Shown: positions 16,433-24,509 of the stretch, one piece after another | Layout of the letters: each line of letters starts with the position of its first letter | How positions within the stretch are numbered: position 1 is the stretch's first letter | Assembly (NCBI GenBank): GCA_016795565.1 | Contig: JAEUGW010000011.1 | Span: 82,447-146,446, forward strand | Direction: 5' to 3' | Source of the DNA: Opitutaceae bacterium | Lineage (GTDB): Bacteria; Verrucomicrobiota; Verrucomicrobiia; Opitutales; Opitutaceae | DNA: 64,000 nt | Program-made: the position numbers and the translations under genes | The notes under the pieces: generated by a model | The model's database searches: none | Seen by the model: the letters and a program-made list of their open reading frames with translations, nothing else | What the model was told of the DNA's origin: nothing

Positions 16433-18469
16433 GTGAAATCCATCATTCAATCCATCCGTCAATTCCTAGCCGCCCAGCTTCAGCGTCGGCATGGCGGCCT
16501 CCTGCTGTTCTTTGGCACATTCCTGGGCCTGTCCCTGCTCACCCGCCTGGTTCTGCTGACCAAGGCGGCTGCCGATGTCACCTGGTCGCCCGGCCTCCTG
16601 GCGTCCTTCGCGTGGGGCCTGCTCTATGATCTCGGCGCCGCGTGCTGGGCCGGGTTACCCCTCCTGGTCGGGTTGACGCTGCTGCCGGCAAGCTGGCTGA
16701 AATACCGCTGGCAACAGGGCTGCGTCCACGCGGTCGGCTTTTTAATAACTTATGCCCTGTTGTTCGGCACCGTGGCGGAATGGACCTTCTGGGACGAGTT
16801 CGGCGTGCGCTTCAATTTCATCGCGGTCGACTACCTCGTCTACACGACCGAGGTGATCGGCAACATTCGGGAGTCCTACAACTTGCCGCTGATCTTCGGC
16901 GGCCTGTTGGCGGCCGCCGCGGTCATCCACTGGCTGTTCGCGCGAACCGGCTTGCCCGGGCGCTGGCTCGCGAGTCCCGCCCCGGAATCCCTGCGGGCCC
17001 GCTTTGCCGCCGGCGCCGGGTGGCTGGCCGTCATGCTCGCCGTCGGCCTGGCCTTGAACGAACGCCAGCTGCCAGCCTTCGGCAACAACTTCAACCGGGA
17101 GCTGGCCAAGAACGGCCTCTGGTCGCTCTTCGCCGCGTTCAAGAACAACGAGCTCGATTACGAGCAGTTCTACCTCACGCGCAGCCCGGCCGAATCCTTC
17201 AAGACCCTGAATGACGAGTTAATCGAGGACGCCTCCCTGCTGCTGAAGGCGGACCAGTTCGATACGCTGCGTTACGTCCACAATCACGGGCCCGAACTCA
17301 AGCCCAACGTCATCCAGATCACCGTCGAGAGCCTGAGCGCGGATTTCCTGAGCATCTTCAACCGCGCGTCGAACCTCACGCCCAACCTGGCGGAATTCGC
17401 CGCGCAAAGCCTGGTCTTCGACAATTTCTACGCCACCGGCACGCGCACGGACCGCGGCATGGAAGCCCTCACGCTCTCCGTGCCGCCGACGCCCGGCCGT
17501 TCGATCGTCAAGCGGCCGCGGAATGAGAACCTGTTCACGCTCGGGTCGGTGTTCCGCGCGAAGGGCTACGACACGGCGTTCATCTACGGCGGCTTCGGCT
17601 ACTTCGACAACATGAACTATTTTTTTGGCAACAACGGCTATCGGGTCATCGACCGGACCGGCGTGCCGAAGGAGGACATCACCTTCGCCAACGTCTGGGG
17701 CGTGTGTGACGAGGACCTCTTTCGCTGGGCGATGCGCGAGGCCGATGCCTGCGCCGCCGCCGGCAAGCCCTTCCATCATTTCGTTATGACCACGTCGAAC
17801 CACCGGCCTTACACCTTTCCCGAGGGCCGCATCGATCTGCCCTCGAAGGTCTCGGGCCGCGCCGGCGCCGTGAAATACACCGACTACGCCATCGGCAAGT
17901 TCCTGCGTGATGCCGCGACGAAACCCTGGTTCAGGAACACCGTGTTCGTGATCGTGGCCGACCATTGCGCCTCGAGCGCCGGCAAGACCGAGCTGCCGGT
18001 CCAGAACTATCACATTCCGCTTATCATTTATTCACCCGGTGGCCACATCGCGCCCGGCCACATCAAGACGCTTACCAGCCAGATGGATTATGCCCCGACG
18101 CTGCTCGGCCTCCTCAACTGGAGCTATCCGAGCCGGTTCTTCGGACATGATGTGCGCAAGATCGATCCGGCGGAAGCCCATGTGCTTCTGGGTAATTACC
18201 AGAAGCTCGGGCACATCGAGAACGGCGATTTCGTCATCCTCAAACCGCAGCGCGCTTCATCTTCCTACAGCTATGATTTTCAGACCGGGGTGATGTCCGC
18301 CAAATCCACGGATGTCCATTACGTGAATGACGCCATCGCCTTCTACGAGGCCGCCAGCTACATGTATAAGCATGGCCTTTATCGCGAGCTGACCTCCGCA
18401 GAATTCGAACGCTACACCGCCCAAGGCCAGCAGCAATCGGTCATCAAGCCGCTCGCCACGCATCCCTGA
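16433..18469 (+). CDS. LTA synthase family phosphotransferase (sulfatase fold)
   Basis: The product is 678 residues with a GTG start (KSIIQSIRQ) and about five N-terminal membrane spans (to about residue 205), followed by a periplasmic sulfatase-type domain. The metal ligand Glu is in ITVESLSADF, the Thr nucleophile in FYATGTRTDRG, and the metal-binding Asp-His in VFVIVADHCASS. The family includes LtaS, OpgB and phosphoethanolamine transferases; it transfers phosphoglycerol or phosphoethanolamine from phospholipids to surface glycans or lipids. In a Gram-negative this points to lipid A or glucan decoration. It lies 25 bp after the TonB receptor and 20 bp before PAP2, which could recycle the diacylglycerol or prenyl phosphate product. 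Confidence 0.88.
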   Translation: MKSIIQSIRQFLAAQLQRRHGGLLLFFGTFLGLSLLTRLVLLTKAAADVTWSPGLLASFAWGLLYDLGAACWAGLPLLVGLTLLPASWLKYRWQQGCVHAVGFLITYALLFGTVAEWTFWDEFGVRFNFIAVDYLVYTTEVIGNIRESYNLPLIFGGLLAAAAVIHWLFARTGLPGRWLASPAPESLRARFAAGAGWLAVMLAVGLALNERQLPAFGNNFNRELAKNGLWSLFAAFKNNELDYEQFYLTRSPAESFKTLNDELIEDASLLLKADQFDTLRYVHNHGPELKPNVIQITVESLSADFLSIFNRASNLTPNLAEFAAQSLVFDNFYATGTRTDRGMEALTLSVPPTPGRSIVKRPRNENLFTLGSVFRAKGYDTAFIYGGFGYFDNMNYFFGNNGYRVIDRTGVPKEDITFANVWGVCDEDLFRWAMREADACAAAGKPFHHFVMTTSNHRPYTFPEGRIDLPSKVSGRAGAVKYTDYAIGKFLRDAATKPWFRNTVFVIVADHCASSAGKTELPVQNYHIPLIIYSPGGHIAPGHIKTLTSQMDYAPTLLGLLNWSYPSRFFGHDVRKIDPAEAHVLLGNYQKLGHIENGDFVILKPQRASSSYSYDFQTGVMSAKSTDVHYVNDAIAFYEAASYMYKHGLYRELTSAEFERYTAQGQQQSVIKPLATHP

Positions 18470-18489
18470 CGCGAAACCGAAGACCACTC

Positions 18490-19170
18490 ATGAATCAACC
18501 GGGGAAACGCTGGCCCGCTTTCGTGGTGTTGATCGCCGCCGCCATGCTTTGGCTGGCGGCCTGGGTTTTCATCGAGATGGCCGGCGACACGCCCAAGGGG
18601 GAATTTGCGGCGTGGGATGCCCCGACGATCCAATTCTTCCGCAGTAAGCCGGGTGCGCTGCAAGGCTCCCCGGCGGTTGTCACCCTGGCCCAGGGAATCA
18701 CGTTTCTGGGCGGCACGTTTTGGTTGGCCGCGGTTTCCGTGGGCATCGTGATCTGGCTCGCCCGGCAGCGCCGCTGGCGGGCCTTCAGCGTGCTCGCCGC
18801 AGCGATCCCCCTGGCCCAGGTATGTTCGTCCCTGCTCAAGCTCCACTTCGCCCGGGTTCGGCCGGACATTGTGACTCCCTTGGCCGAGGTGAGTTCCGCG
18901 AGCTTTCCCAGTGGCCATGCGTTCATGTCTGCGATGATTTACGTTTCCTTGGGCGTGCTGCTCGCCCGGCGGATGACCAGCCCCTGGTCGCAGGCGGCCA
19001 TCGTGGCTGCCGCGTTTTTCCTGAGTTTCCTGATCGGCCTGAGCCGCATCTACCTGGGCGTCCACTATCCCACCGATGTGCTGGCCGGTTGGGCTGCCGG
19101 CACGATTGGTGCGATTATTTGCTCGGCGCTCCTGGTATTTTTGGAGCGCGGCCGCCCCGCTGCCGCTTGA
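18490..19170 (+). CDS. PAP2-family membrane phosphatase
   Basis: The product is 226 residues with about six membrane spans. All three catalytic motifs are present: KLHFARVRPD (motif 1), SFPSGHAFMS (motif 2) and SRIYLGVHYPTD (motif 3). Such enzymes dephosphorylate undecaprenyl pyrophosphate, phosphatidic acid or lipid A 1-phosphate. In this operon it could remodel lipid A or recycle the lipid carrier released by the LTA-synthase-like enzyme. Its stop overlaps the TTG start of the next gene. Confidence 0.9.
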   Translation: MNQPGKRWPAFVVLIAAAMLWLAAWVFIEMAGDTPKGEFAAWDAPTIQFFRSKPGALQGSPAVVTLAQGITFLGGTFWLAAVSVGIVIWLARQRRWRAFSVLAAAIPLAQVCSSLLKLHFARVRPDIVTPLAEVSSASFPSGHAFMSAMIYVSLGVLLARRMTSPWSQAAIVAAAFFLSFLIGLSRIYLGVHYPTDVLAGWAAGTIGAIICSALLVFLERGRPAAA

Positions 19171-20279
19171 ATCTCTTCGACCGCTATCTGCTCCGCGAGT
19201 GGTTGAAGATGCTCGGGCTACTGCTCGCCGCCACGATGGGCCTGCTGACGATGGCAGCGCTCTACGACAACCTGCGCGACTTCATCCAGATCGGCGTCGG
19301 ACTAGGCGATGTGGCGCTCTATTATGCCACCCTGATGCCCAGCCAGCTCTCCGTCGTGCTGCCGCTTGCCATGCTGCTCTCACTGTTGTTCGTGCTGGGC
19401 AAGCTGCATCGCAACAACGAGCTGCTGTCCATGCGCGCTGCGGGACTGAACATCTTTGCCACGACCCGGGCACTATGGCTGGCAGGCGCGCTGCTGTGCG
19501 GGGTGTCACTCCTGCTCAATGCCCATGTGGTTCCGTGGTCGGTCGAGACCGCGCGCAGCTTGCGGGAGAGTTTTGAATTCCGCGCCGAATCCCGGATTGC
19601 TCCATCGGACATGATCGGAATTACCTCATCGGTAACCTTCGACACCCAACGGCAAAATCGGATGTGGTTCATTAACCGCTACAGCCGCTTTTCAGGAATT
19701 GCCCATGGCGTCAGTGTCTCGGAACTCACCAGCAAGCGCCAGGAGAAGAACCGCATTTTCGCTCGCGCGGCTTCCTATGACGCCACGAATCGCGCTTGGA
19801 CCTTTCGCGACGGCCGCGAAATGCATTTCGACCCCGCACAGGGAGATTTGCAGCACATCGCCACCTTCACGGAAAAGACCTTTCCTCAGTTCAATGAGGA
19901 TCCGGCCCTGATGCTCCTGATCGACCGCCGGCCGGGCGAGTTGTCGTTCAATGAACTGGGCCGGATTACCCGGCACTTCAGCAGCGAGGACGATCCTAAG
20001 CTGGCCCGCTACGAGACGCGTTACTATAGCCTGTTGTTCGACACTCTCGGTCCTCTTATCATCATCGCCATCGCCATACCCTTTGCCATGTCGGGCGTGC
20101 GCGTCAGCCCCGCGGTCGGCGTGTCCAAGTCCATCGGACTTTTCTTCATGTATTATCTTTTGGTGACCCTCGCCACGTTGCTCGGGGGCAATGGCGTGCT
20201 CAATCCGGTCTGGGCCGCCCTCATTCCCAACTTGGCCATGACCGGCCTCGCGACTTACTTTTTTGGCCGGATGCGGTGA
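19167..20279 (+). CDS. lptG: LptF/LptG-family permease
   Basis: The product is 370 residues with a TTG start overlapping the PAP2 stop (TTGA). The N-terminus LNLFDRYLLREWLKMLGLLL matches the conserved opening of the LPS-export permeases, and SQLSVVLPLAMLLSLLFVLGKLHRNNELL is their hallmark segment after TM2. A periplasmic domain of about 190 residues (jellyroll) separates two N-terminal from three C-terminal spans, ending FFGRMR. With LptF and the LptB ATPase it would extract lipopolysaccharide from the inner membrane. Whether it is LptG or LptF cannot be settled by eye. Linkage to two lipid-modifying enzymes supports an envelope-lipid role for the whole operon. Confidence 0.82.
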   Translation: MNLFDRYLLREWLKMLGLLLAATMGLLTMAALYDNLRDFIQIGVGLGDVALYYATLMPSQLSVVLPLAMLLSLLFVLGKLHRNNELLSMRAAGLNIFATTRALWLAGALLCGVSLLLNAHVVPWSVETARSLRESFEFRAESRIAPSDMIGITSSVTFDTQRQNRMWFINRYSRFSGIAHGVSVSELTSKRQEKNRIFARAASYDATNRAWTFRDGREMHFDPAQGDLQHIATFTEKTFPQFNEDPALMLLIDRRPGELSFNELGRITRHFSSEDDPKLARYETRYYSLLFDTLGPLIIIAIAIPFAMSGVRVSPAVGVSKSIGLFFMYYLLVTLATLLGGNGVLNPVWAALIPNLAMTGLATYFFGRMR

Positions 20280-20310
20280 GGCGCGACTTCGGCTGCGCCG
20301 TTGCGCAGTG

Positions 20311-20730
20311 CTACTTGGACGCAAGCAACACCGCCCCGGCAACAATCAGTCCGACCCCCAAACAGCTTTTAAGCGTGAGCGGCTCGTGCAGAAACAATGC
20401 GGCGAAAATCAGGACGAAAACCACGCTCAGCTTGTCCAGCGGCGCTACCCGCGACGCCTCGCCCAGTTGGAGCGCCCGGAAGTAACACAGCCAGGAAAGC
20501 CCGGTCGCCACGCCGGAAAGCACCAGAAAGACCCAGGTGCGCCTGGCCAGCGACGTGATCCCGGAAGTCTCCTTCGTCGCGAACACCAGGGTCCACGCGA
20601 GCAGTAGCACGACCGTGGTGCGAATCGCGTTTGCTAGGTTCGAACTGACGCCGGCTACTCCCACCTTCGCCAGGACGGCGGTCAGACCCGCGAAAACAGC
20701 CGATAACAACGCCCAGAATATCCAGCTCAT
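20311..20730 (-). CDS. single-domain EamA/DMT transporter
   Basis: The product is 139 residues, half the usual two-repeat EamA length, with four to five hydrophobic spans (FWALLSAVFAGLTAVLAKVG, TVVLLLAWTLVF, WVFLVLSGVATGLSWLCYF, LSVVFVLIFAALFLHEPL, CLGVGLIVAGAVLL). The RALQLGEASRVAPLDKLSVV segment is the conserved EamA motif. Single-domain members work as dimers; the substrate is unknown. It is convergent with lptG and separated by 31 bp. Confidence 0.85.
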   Translation of the reverse strand: MSWIFWALLSAVFAGLTAVLAKVGVAGVSSNLANAIRTTVVLLLAWTLVFATKETSGITSLARRTWVFLVLSGVATGLSWLCYFRALQLGEASRVAPLDKLSVVFVLIFAALFLHEPLTLKSCLGVGLIVAGAVLLASK

Positions 20731-20801
20731 GCTCCGACCATGGCGGCAACCCGGCCTTTCGGCAATTCTCCGCTTTTGCCGACAGCAGGGTCAGGGGCCT
20801 C

Positions 20802-21539
20802 TCATAGTCGCCCCAGCCGGCCGCCAAGCGGCCAGACCACCTGACGCCGTCCCCCTCCCCAGGCGTGCTGCAATTCGGGCAGGAATCCCGCCACCGGATC
20901 AACCCCGATGGCATTGGTGTAACGGGTGACCGCCGACCAAGTATGGAGGTAAGCGGCCAAGTCCTCCACCGTCCACTCCGCCGCGAGGTGGATCGATGGA
21001 AACGGAATTTCTGGAAACGGAAATTCGAGCAACCGATAGCCCGTCTCCGCGTGCTTTCGCTCCGGCGGCCAGTAGGGGCCGACCGTCTCCCGATAAAATT
21101 TGTCGAGCAGCTGATCAACCGCCGGGTTAACCGTGCAGAGGCCATAATTCCATACGGCCAGCAATCCTCCCGGACGCAACACCCGGCGCACCTCGGGGTA
21201 AAATACCGCCAAGTCAAACCAATGAGCGGCACACGCTGCCGTCACCAGGTCCACCGAACCGTCGGCGACGCCCGTGGCCAGTTCCGCGCTTTGAAGATAC
21301 GTGATCTTCGGGTGCGCAACGGCCTCGGCCAATTGCGCGGCGCTGGGCTCCGTGGCCACAATGCGATCGAAATGCGCCGCCAGTGAGACGGCCGCCTGGC
21401 CATTGCCTGAACCGCAATCCCACGCCAGGGAGTGCCTAGGAACCAGCCCGGCCAATTCAGCGAAAAATGCCGCGGGATACCCGGGCCGGGCCTTGGCGTA
21501 AATGGCCGCCTTGGACGAGAAGTGATCCTTGAAGCCCAT
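20802..21539 (-). CDS. class I SAM-dependent methyltransferase
   Basis: The product is 245 residues from ATG 21539. The SAM-binding motif I is LAWDCGSGNGQAAVSLA, followed by IVATEPSAAQL and the post-motif VDLVTAACAAHWFD; the start MGFKDHFSSKAAIYAKARPGYP is typical of the group annotated as methyltransferase type 11 and related to trans-aconitate methyltransferase. It begins 3 bp after the end of the truncated citrate transporter gene. Its substrate is not known. Confidence 0.85.
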   Translation of the reverse strand: MGFKDHFSSKAAIYAKARPGYPAAFFAELAGLVPRHSLAWDCGSGNGQAAVSLAAHFDRIVATEPSAAQLAEAVAHPKITYLQSAELATGVADGSVDLVTAACAAHWFDLAVFYPEVRRVLRPGGLLAVWNYGLCTVNPAVDQLLDKFYRETVGPYWPPERKHAETGYRLLEFPFPEIPFPSIHLAAEWTVEDLAAYLHTWSAVTRYTNAIGVDPVAGFLPELQHAWGGGRRQVVWPLGGRLGRL

Positions 21540-21541
21540 GC

Positions 21542-22468
21542 TTACACTGATGTGACCGCCCGCTTGCGGGATAAGGCCGGAATCGCCAGCACCAGGCCTG
21601 CGCAAAAGAACTCAGCAGCCTTCTGTTGCTCAAGGGAAGGATAGTTGATCACCAGCGCCACGGCGAAGGCGATGAGGAAGAGCACCGGAAGCGGAAGCAG
21701 GCCCATGATTAGCGCAACCAGCAGCGTTACCGTGAGGACCATGTTCACCCAGACTAGCTTGGGGCGGCGGATGGAAGCGTCGTCGCTGTTGCCGCTTTCA
21801 TCCATCGAGGCATGGATGTCACCCAACTTGGATTCGGAAAGAACCCCGAGCCGTTTGCGTTCGCGCCGGCCCAGCAGCCAGGCCACGAAAAGCACCCAGG
21901 CCACCCCCACGATCATCCCCGGCACCAGCGGCGGGAAGACCTGACTCATGTCGAGCTTGAGCGCCGCCGCCGCCCGGGCGGTCGGGCCGCCCCACGGCAG
22001 GATGTTCATGACTCCACCGGCCTGCATGATCACGCTCGCGAGCACCAGTCGGTCCATCTTAAGCCGGGTGTAGAGTGGCAGCATGGCCGTGGTGCAGATG
22101 AGATAGGTCGACGACCCGTCACCGTCCAGTGACACAAACAGCGCAAGGGCCGCCGTGCCGACGACGATCTTGACCGGGTCGCCGTGAACCAGCCGCACCA
22201 CCAACCGCACGACGGGGTCGAACAAGCCGGCATCGATCATGATGCCGAAATAGAGGATGGCGAAGGTCAGCATCACGCCCGTCGGTGCGAGCGCCTTGAT
22301 GCCATGGAGCATCATCGGGCCGAGCTTGGGTCCGAATCCGCCGAGGACACCGAAGAGGATCGGCACCAGCACCAGTGCCGTCAGCACCGACATGCGCTTC
22401 GTCATGATCAGCGCCATGAAGACAATGATCATGGCATAGGCGTAGAACGTAAGCAGCGTGGTGCTCAT
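21542..22468 (-). pseudogene. CitMHS-family citrate/metal transporter, C-terminally truncated
   Basis: The frame encodes 308 residues, against about 430-440 for CitMHS transporters. The N-terminal two thirds are well conserved: ILYFGIMIDAGLFDPVVR, SLDGDGSSTYLICTTAMLP, and GGVMNILPWGGPTARAAAAL. After residue about 275 (VALVINYPSLEQQKAAEF) the expected second hydrophobic half, with its FMSNDA-type motif, is missing and a short unrelated tail (LSRKRAVTSV) precedes the stop. The methyltransferase start is 3 bp further on, so a deletion is the simplest explanation. It would have imported metal-citrate complexes; it is probably inactive. Confidence 0.7.
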
Positions 22469-22550
22469 GGGGTAGGCAGCGTCAAGGGCCCATCATCGAC
22501 CGGGTGGCTGAAAGGAAGCTGAAGCGTGCCTTAATATCCGTTCAGGATCG

Positions 22551-23729
22551 TCAAAAAATGATCTGCACGCGCGACAGCACCCGTCCCCCGTCGGCCGACG
22601 AACCCGGGAGGTGCCCATCGAGATAGTCGACCCCGAATTTGATGTCGTCACCCTTCACGAAATAATTGAGTCCGAAGAGATGGGTGCGGCTGGTGTTGCC
22701 AGCCAGCGCGGTGTTGGGGTCGAACGATTCCTCGCGGAAGACGGCCTGGAGTTTCGCGGGGATGAGAAAATAGGCCGCCGTCGCATGCCAGCCCTCCGCC
22801 TTGAACGAGGCGCCGCCCGACGGGCGAAAGTTACCGTGGAGCCATTCGGCGCTTAGATCCAGCAAGCCGTGCACCCACTGGGCATCGAATCCCACCATGC
22901 TGCGCGAACCGGTGAAAAGGTTGCCGGCCAATCCGAGGTCGCTCTTGGAGACCGCCGTGTCGGTCGTCCACAGACCGTCGACCCCGACGGTCAGCTTGTC
23001 GTGGGTGGTCGCAACCGGTGTGAAGACCGCGCGAACCGATTTCTGGAACTTGCTGTTGTCATTGGCGCTGACATTGGCGCCGTTGCCCTGCGCCACGACC
23101 GCGTAATAGCTGACCTTCTTTTCAAAGAGTTCTCCCAGCGCACCCACGGCCAACTGGCGGCCGTCCGTCAATCTGTCGCTGGAAAGCGAGCGCTCGATGG
23201 TCAGCATCTTGGTGTCGCTGAGCAGCGCCTCGGCGCCGAACGCCGGCTTGAGCTGGCCGAAGCGGAGGTTGGCCGCGGGATATTTGTGCCAGTTGATGAA
23301 AATCTCGTTGGCGCGGGCCAGGTTGCCCGTGCTCGCGCCGAGCGTGTTGCCCTGCAGGTCGAGCTCGGCCTTGAAGTCGAAGTCCTCGGCAAAGCTGCCG
23401 GCCAGGTAGATGCGCGCGCGGCGGAAGAAGAAACGATCCTTCACGCCGCCCCACCGCGAATCGGAGGCGCTGCCGAACTCGGCCTGGCCCTGCAGGAATC
23501 CGCCCACCGTGAGCTTCGTCTCCTTGCCGCCCGGCTGGGGCAGGACTGGGGCGGTCGTGTCCTTCCAGCCCAGCTGCTTCTTCAGGGCGGTGTTTTCCTT
23601 CACCAGTCCCTGCACCTGCTGTTCGAGCGCCTTGAGGCGCTCCTCCACGGTGGGCGCGCCTTGGGCGGAAAGGGGGACGAGCGCGACGAGGAACAACGAA
23701 CAGAAAAAGAGTGAACGGATGTTTTTCAT
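22551..23729 (-). CDS. OprP/OprO-type phosphate-selective porin
   Basis: The product is 392 residues with a signal peptide (SLFFCSLFLVALVPLSAQG), an N-terminal coiled-coil (VEERLKALEQQVQGLVKENT) and a porin barrel with DRFFFRRARIYLAGSFAEDFDFKAELD, the usual signature, ending with an aromatic (VQIIF). It sits 82 bp upstream of the truncated CitMHS gene in the same direction, so it probably served outer-membrane uptake for that transporter. Its upstream region shares an 11-bp string with the OmpR-type regulator region at 14038. Confidence 0.88.
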   Translation of the reverse strand: MKNIRSLFFCSLFLVALVPLSAQGAPTVEERLKALEQQVQGLVKENTALKKQLGWKDTTAPVLPQPGGKETKLTVGGFLQGQAEFGSASDSRWGGVKDRFFFRRARIYLAGSFAEDFDFKAELDLQGNTLGASTGNLARANEIFINWHKYPAANLRFGQLKPAFGAEALLSDTKMLTIERSLSSDRLTDGRQLAVGALGELFEKKVSYYAVVAQGNGANVSANDNSKFQKSVRAVFTPVATTHDKLTVGVDGLWTTDTAVSKSDLGLAGNLFTGSRSMVGFDAQWVHGLLDLSAEWLHGNFRPSGGASFKAEGWHATAAYFLIPAKLQAVFREESFDPNTALAGNTSRTHLFGLNYFVKGDDIKFGVDYLDGHLPGSSADGGRVLSRVQIIF

Positions 23730-23902
23730 GGAAATGCTACACTAGGGGTTCGCACGTTATCAGGACATTACCGGGCATCATCCATTGTGTGTCGGGGCCC
23801 TGAAGCGATGCTGAAACCCGCCTGAATTTTTTTTCAGCGAGTTTGCTCTCGCGCAGGGTTGATCGGCTCGCATCCTTTTAGGCAGGCCGCCCACCCCGTC
23901 CC
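23730..23902. promoter_or_regulatory. divergent upstream region of porin and response-regulator stub
   Basis: CATTACCGGGC at 23766-23776 is identical to the string at 14038-14048 in the OmpR regulator/TonB receptor gap. A related GTTATC lies one helical turn away at 23756-23761, giving a phased repeat. A T-rich stretch follows at about 23826-23833. It could be a binding site of the OmpR-type regulator at 13294 or of the lost regulator whose stub starts at 23903. Confidence 0.35.
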
Positions 23903-23998
23903 ATGAACATCCTCGTGGTCGAAGACCAGAAACGCCCCACATATCTGGTGATCCTGCTTTCCTTTACGAATTGCTCTTACCTGCGCGCCTCGGACTAG
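23903..23998 (+). pseudogene. stub of a response-regulator gene
   Basis: The 31-codon frame begins MNILVVEDQK, the unmistakable start of an OmpR-type receiver domain, and then diverges into an unrelated tail ending at a TAG at 23996. The rest of the receiver and the DNA-binding domain are gone. It is divergent from the porin, the usual place for a TctD-like regulator of citrate uptake. The break at about 23932 probably marks the left edge of the mobile element or an associated deletion. Confidence 0.65.
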
Positions 23999-24020
23999 CG
24001 GGGCCAGGCGCCTGGCCCCG
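23999..24020. terminator. 22-bp perfect palindrome near element boundary
   Basis: A perfect palindrome with core GGGGCCAGGCGCCTGGCCCC lies right after the stub stop codon and can form a strong GC hairpin. It is followed by CGCTTTGGTTT, not a clean T-run. It may be a transcription terminator or a structural site at the left end of the mobile element. The rest of 24021-24134 shows no feature. Confidence 0.4.
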
Positions 24021-24134
24021 CGCTTTGGTTTGAAGCCCTCATATCAGCTTGTTTTCGGTCGAGGGCCGCACGCATCTATTTCTGCAACCAACGGCTCGCG
24101 CAGCTCGCACGCGTTGCTTGGCCCGGCTGGATTG

Positions 24135-24509
24135 CTAGCGGCGGACGCGGTCTGACTCCTCGGTCGGTTCGATCCGGATGTCAGTAACTAGTGGGCCCAT
24201 GAAGGAATCGCCTTCCAAAATCTTCGCGGATGCGCCGACGGAAATCTCGGCGGCCTGGCCTTGACTGACGGCGAGGTAAACTAGCTGCAGGTGACGACCG
24301 CGCACGTTGACCTCGTGAGTTGCGAAGGTGATCAGGCAATTGGACTCGTCCTCGGACAACTCGGCCCGAAGTAGCAATGAATAGGGCAAAGCCAGGCGCT
24401 GTCGCTTGGCATGCAGCCTTAGGCATACAGCCGGGACGTCTTGGACGGCGAGGCAGCCCGACTGGAACGGAGCGGTTGCACTGGAATTCTTGGGTTTGAG
24501 TCCGCTCAT
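24135..24509 (-). CDS. unknown protein translationally coupled to the relaxase
   Basis: The product is 124 residues. Its ATG (24509) overlaps the relaxase stop in an ATGA arrangement, so it is expressed with the relaxase. It has no membrane span; the middle part (LRAELSEDESNCLITFATHEVNVRGRHLQ) looks like a beta-rich domain, and the N-terminus is low-complexity. No family recognised. The position suggests an accessory role in mobilization. Confidence 0.65.
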   Translation of the reverse strand: MSGLKPKNSSATAPFQSGCLAVQDVPAVCLRLHAKRQRLALPYSLLLRAELSEDESNCLITFATHEVNVRGRHLQLVYLAVSQGQAAEISVGASAKILEGDSFMGPLVTDIRIEPTEESDRVRR

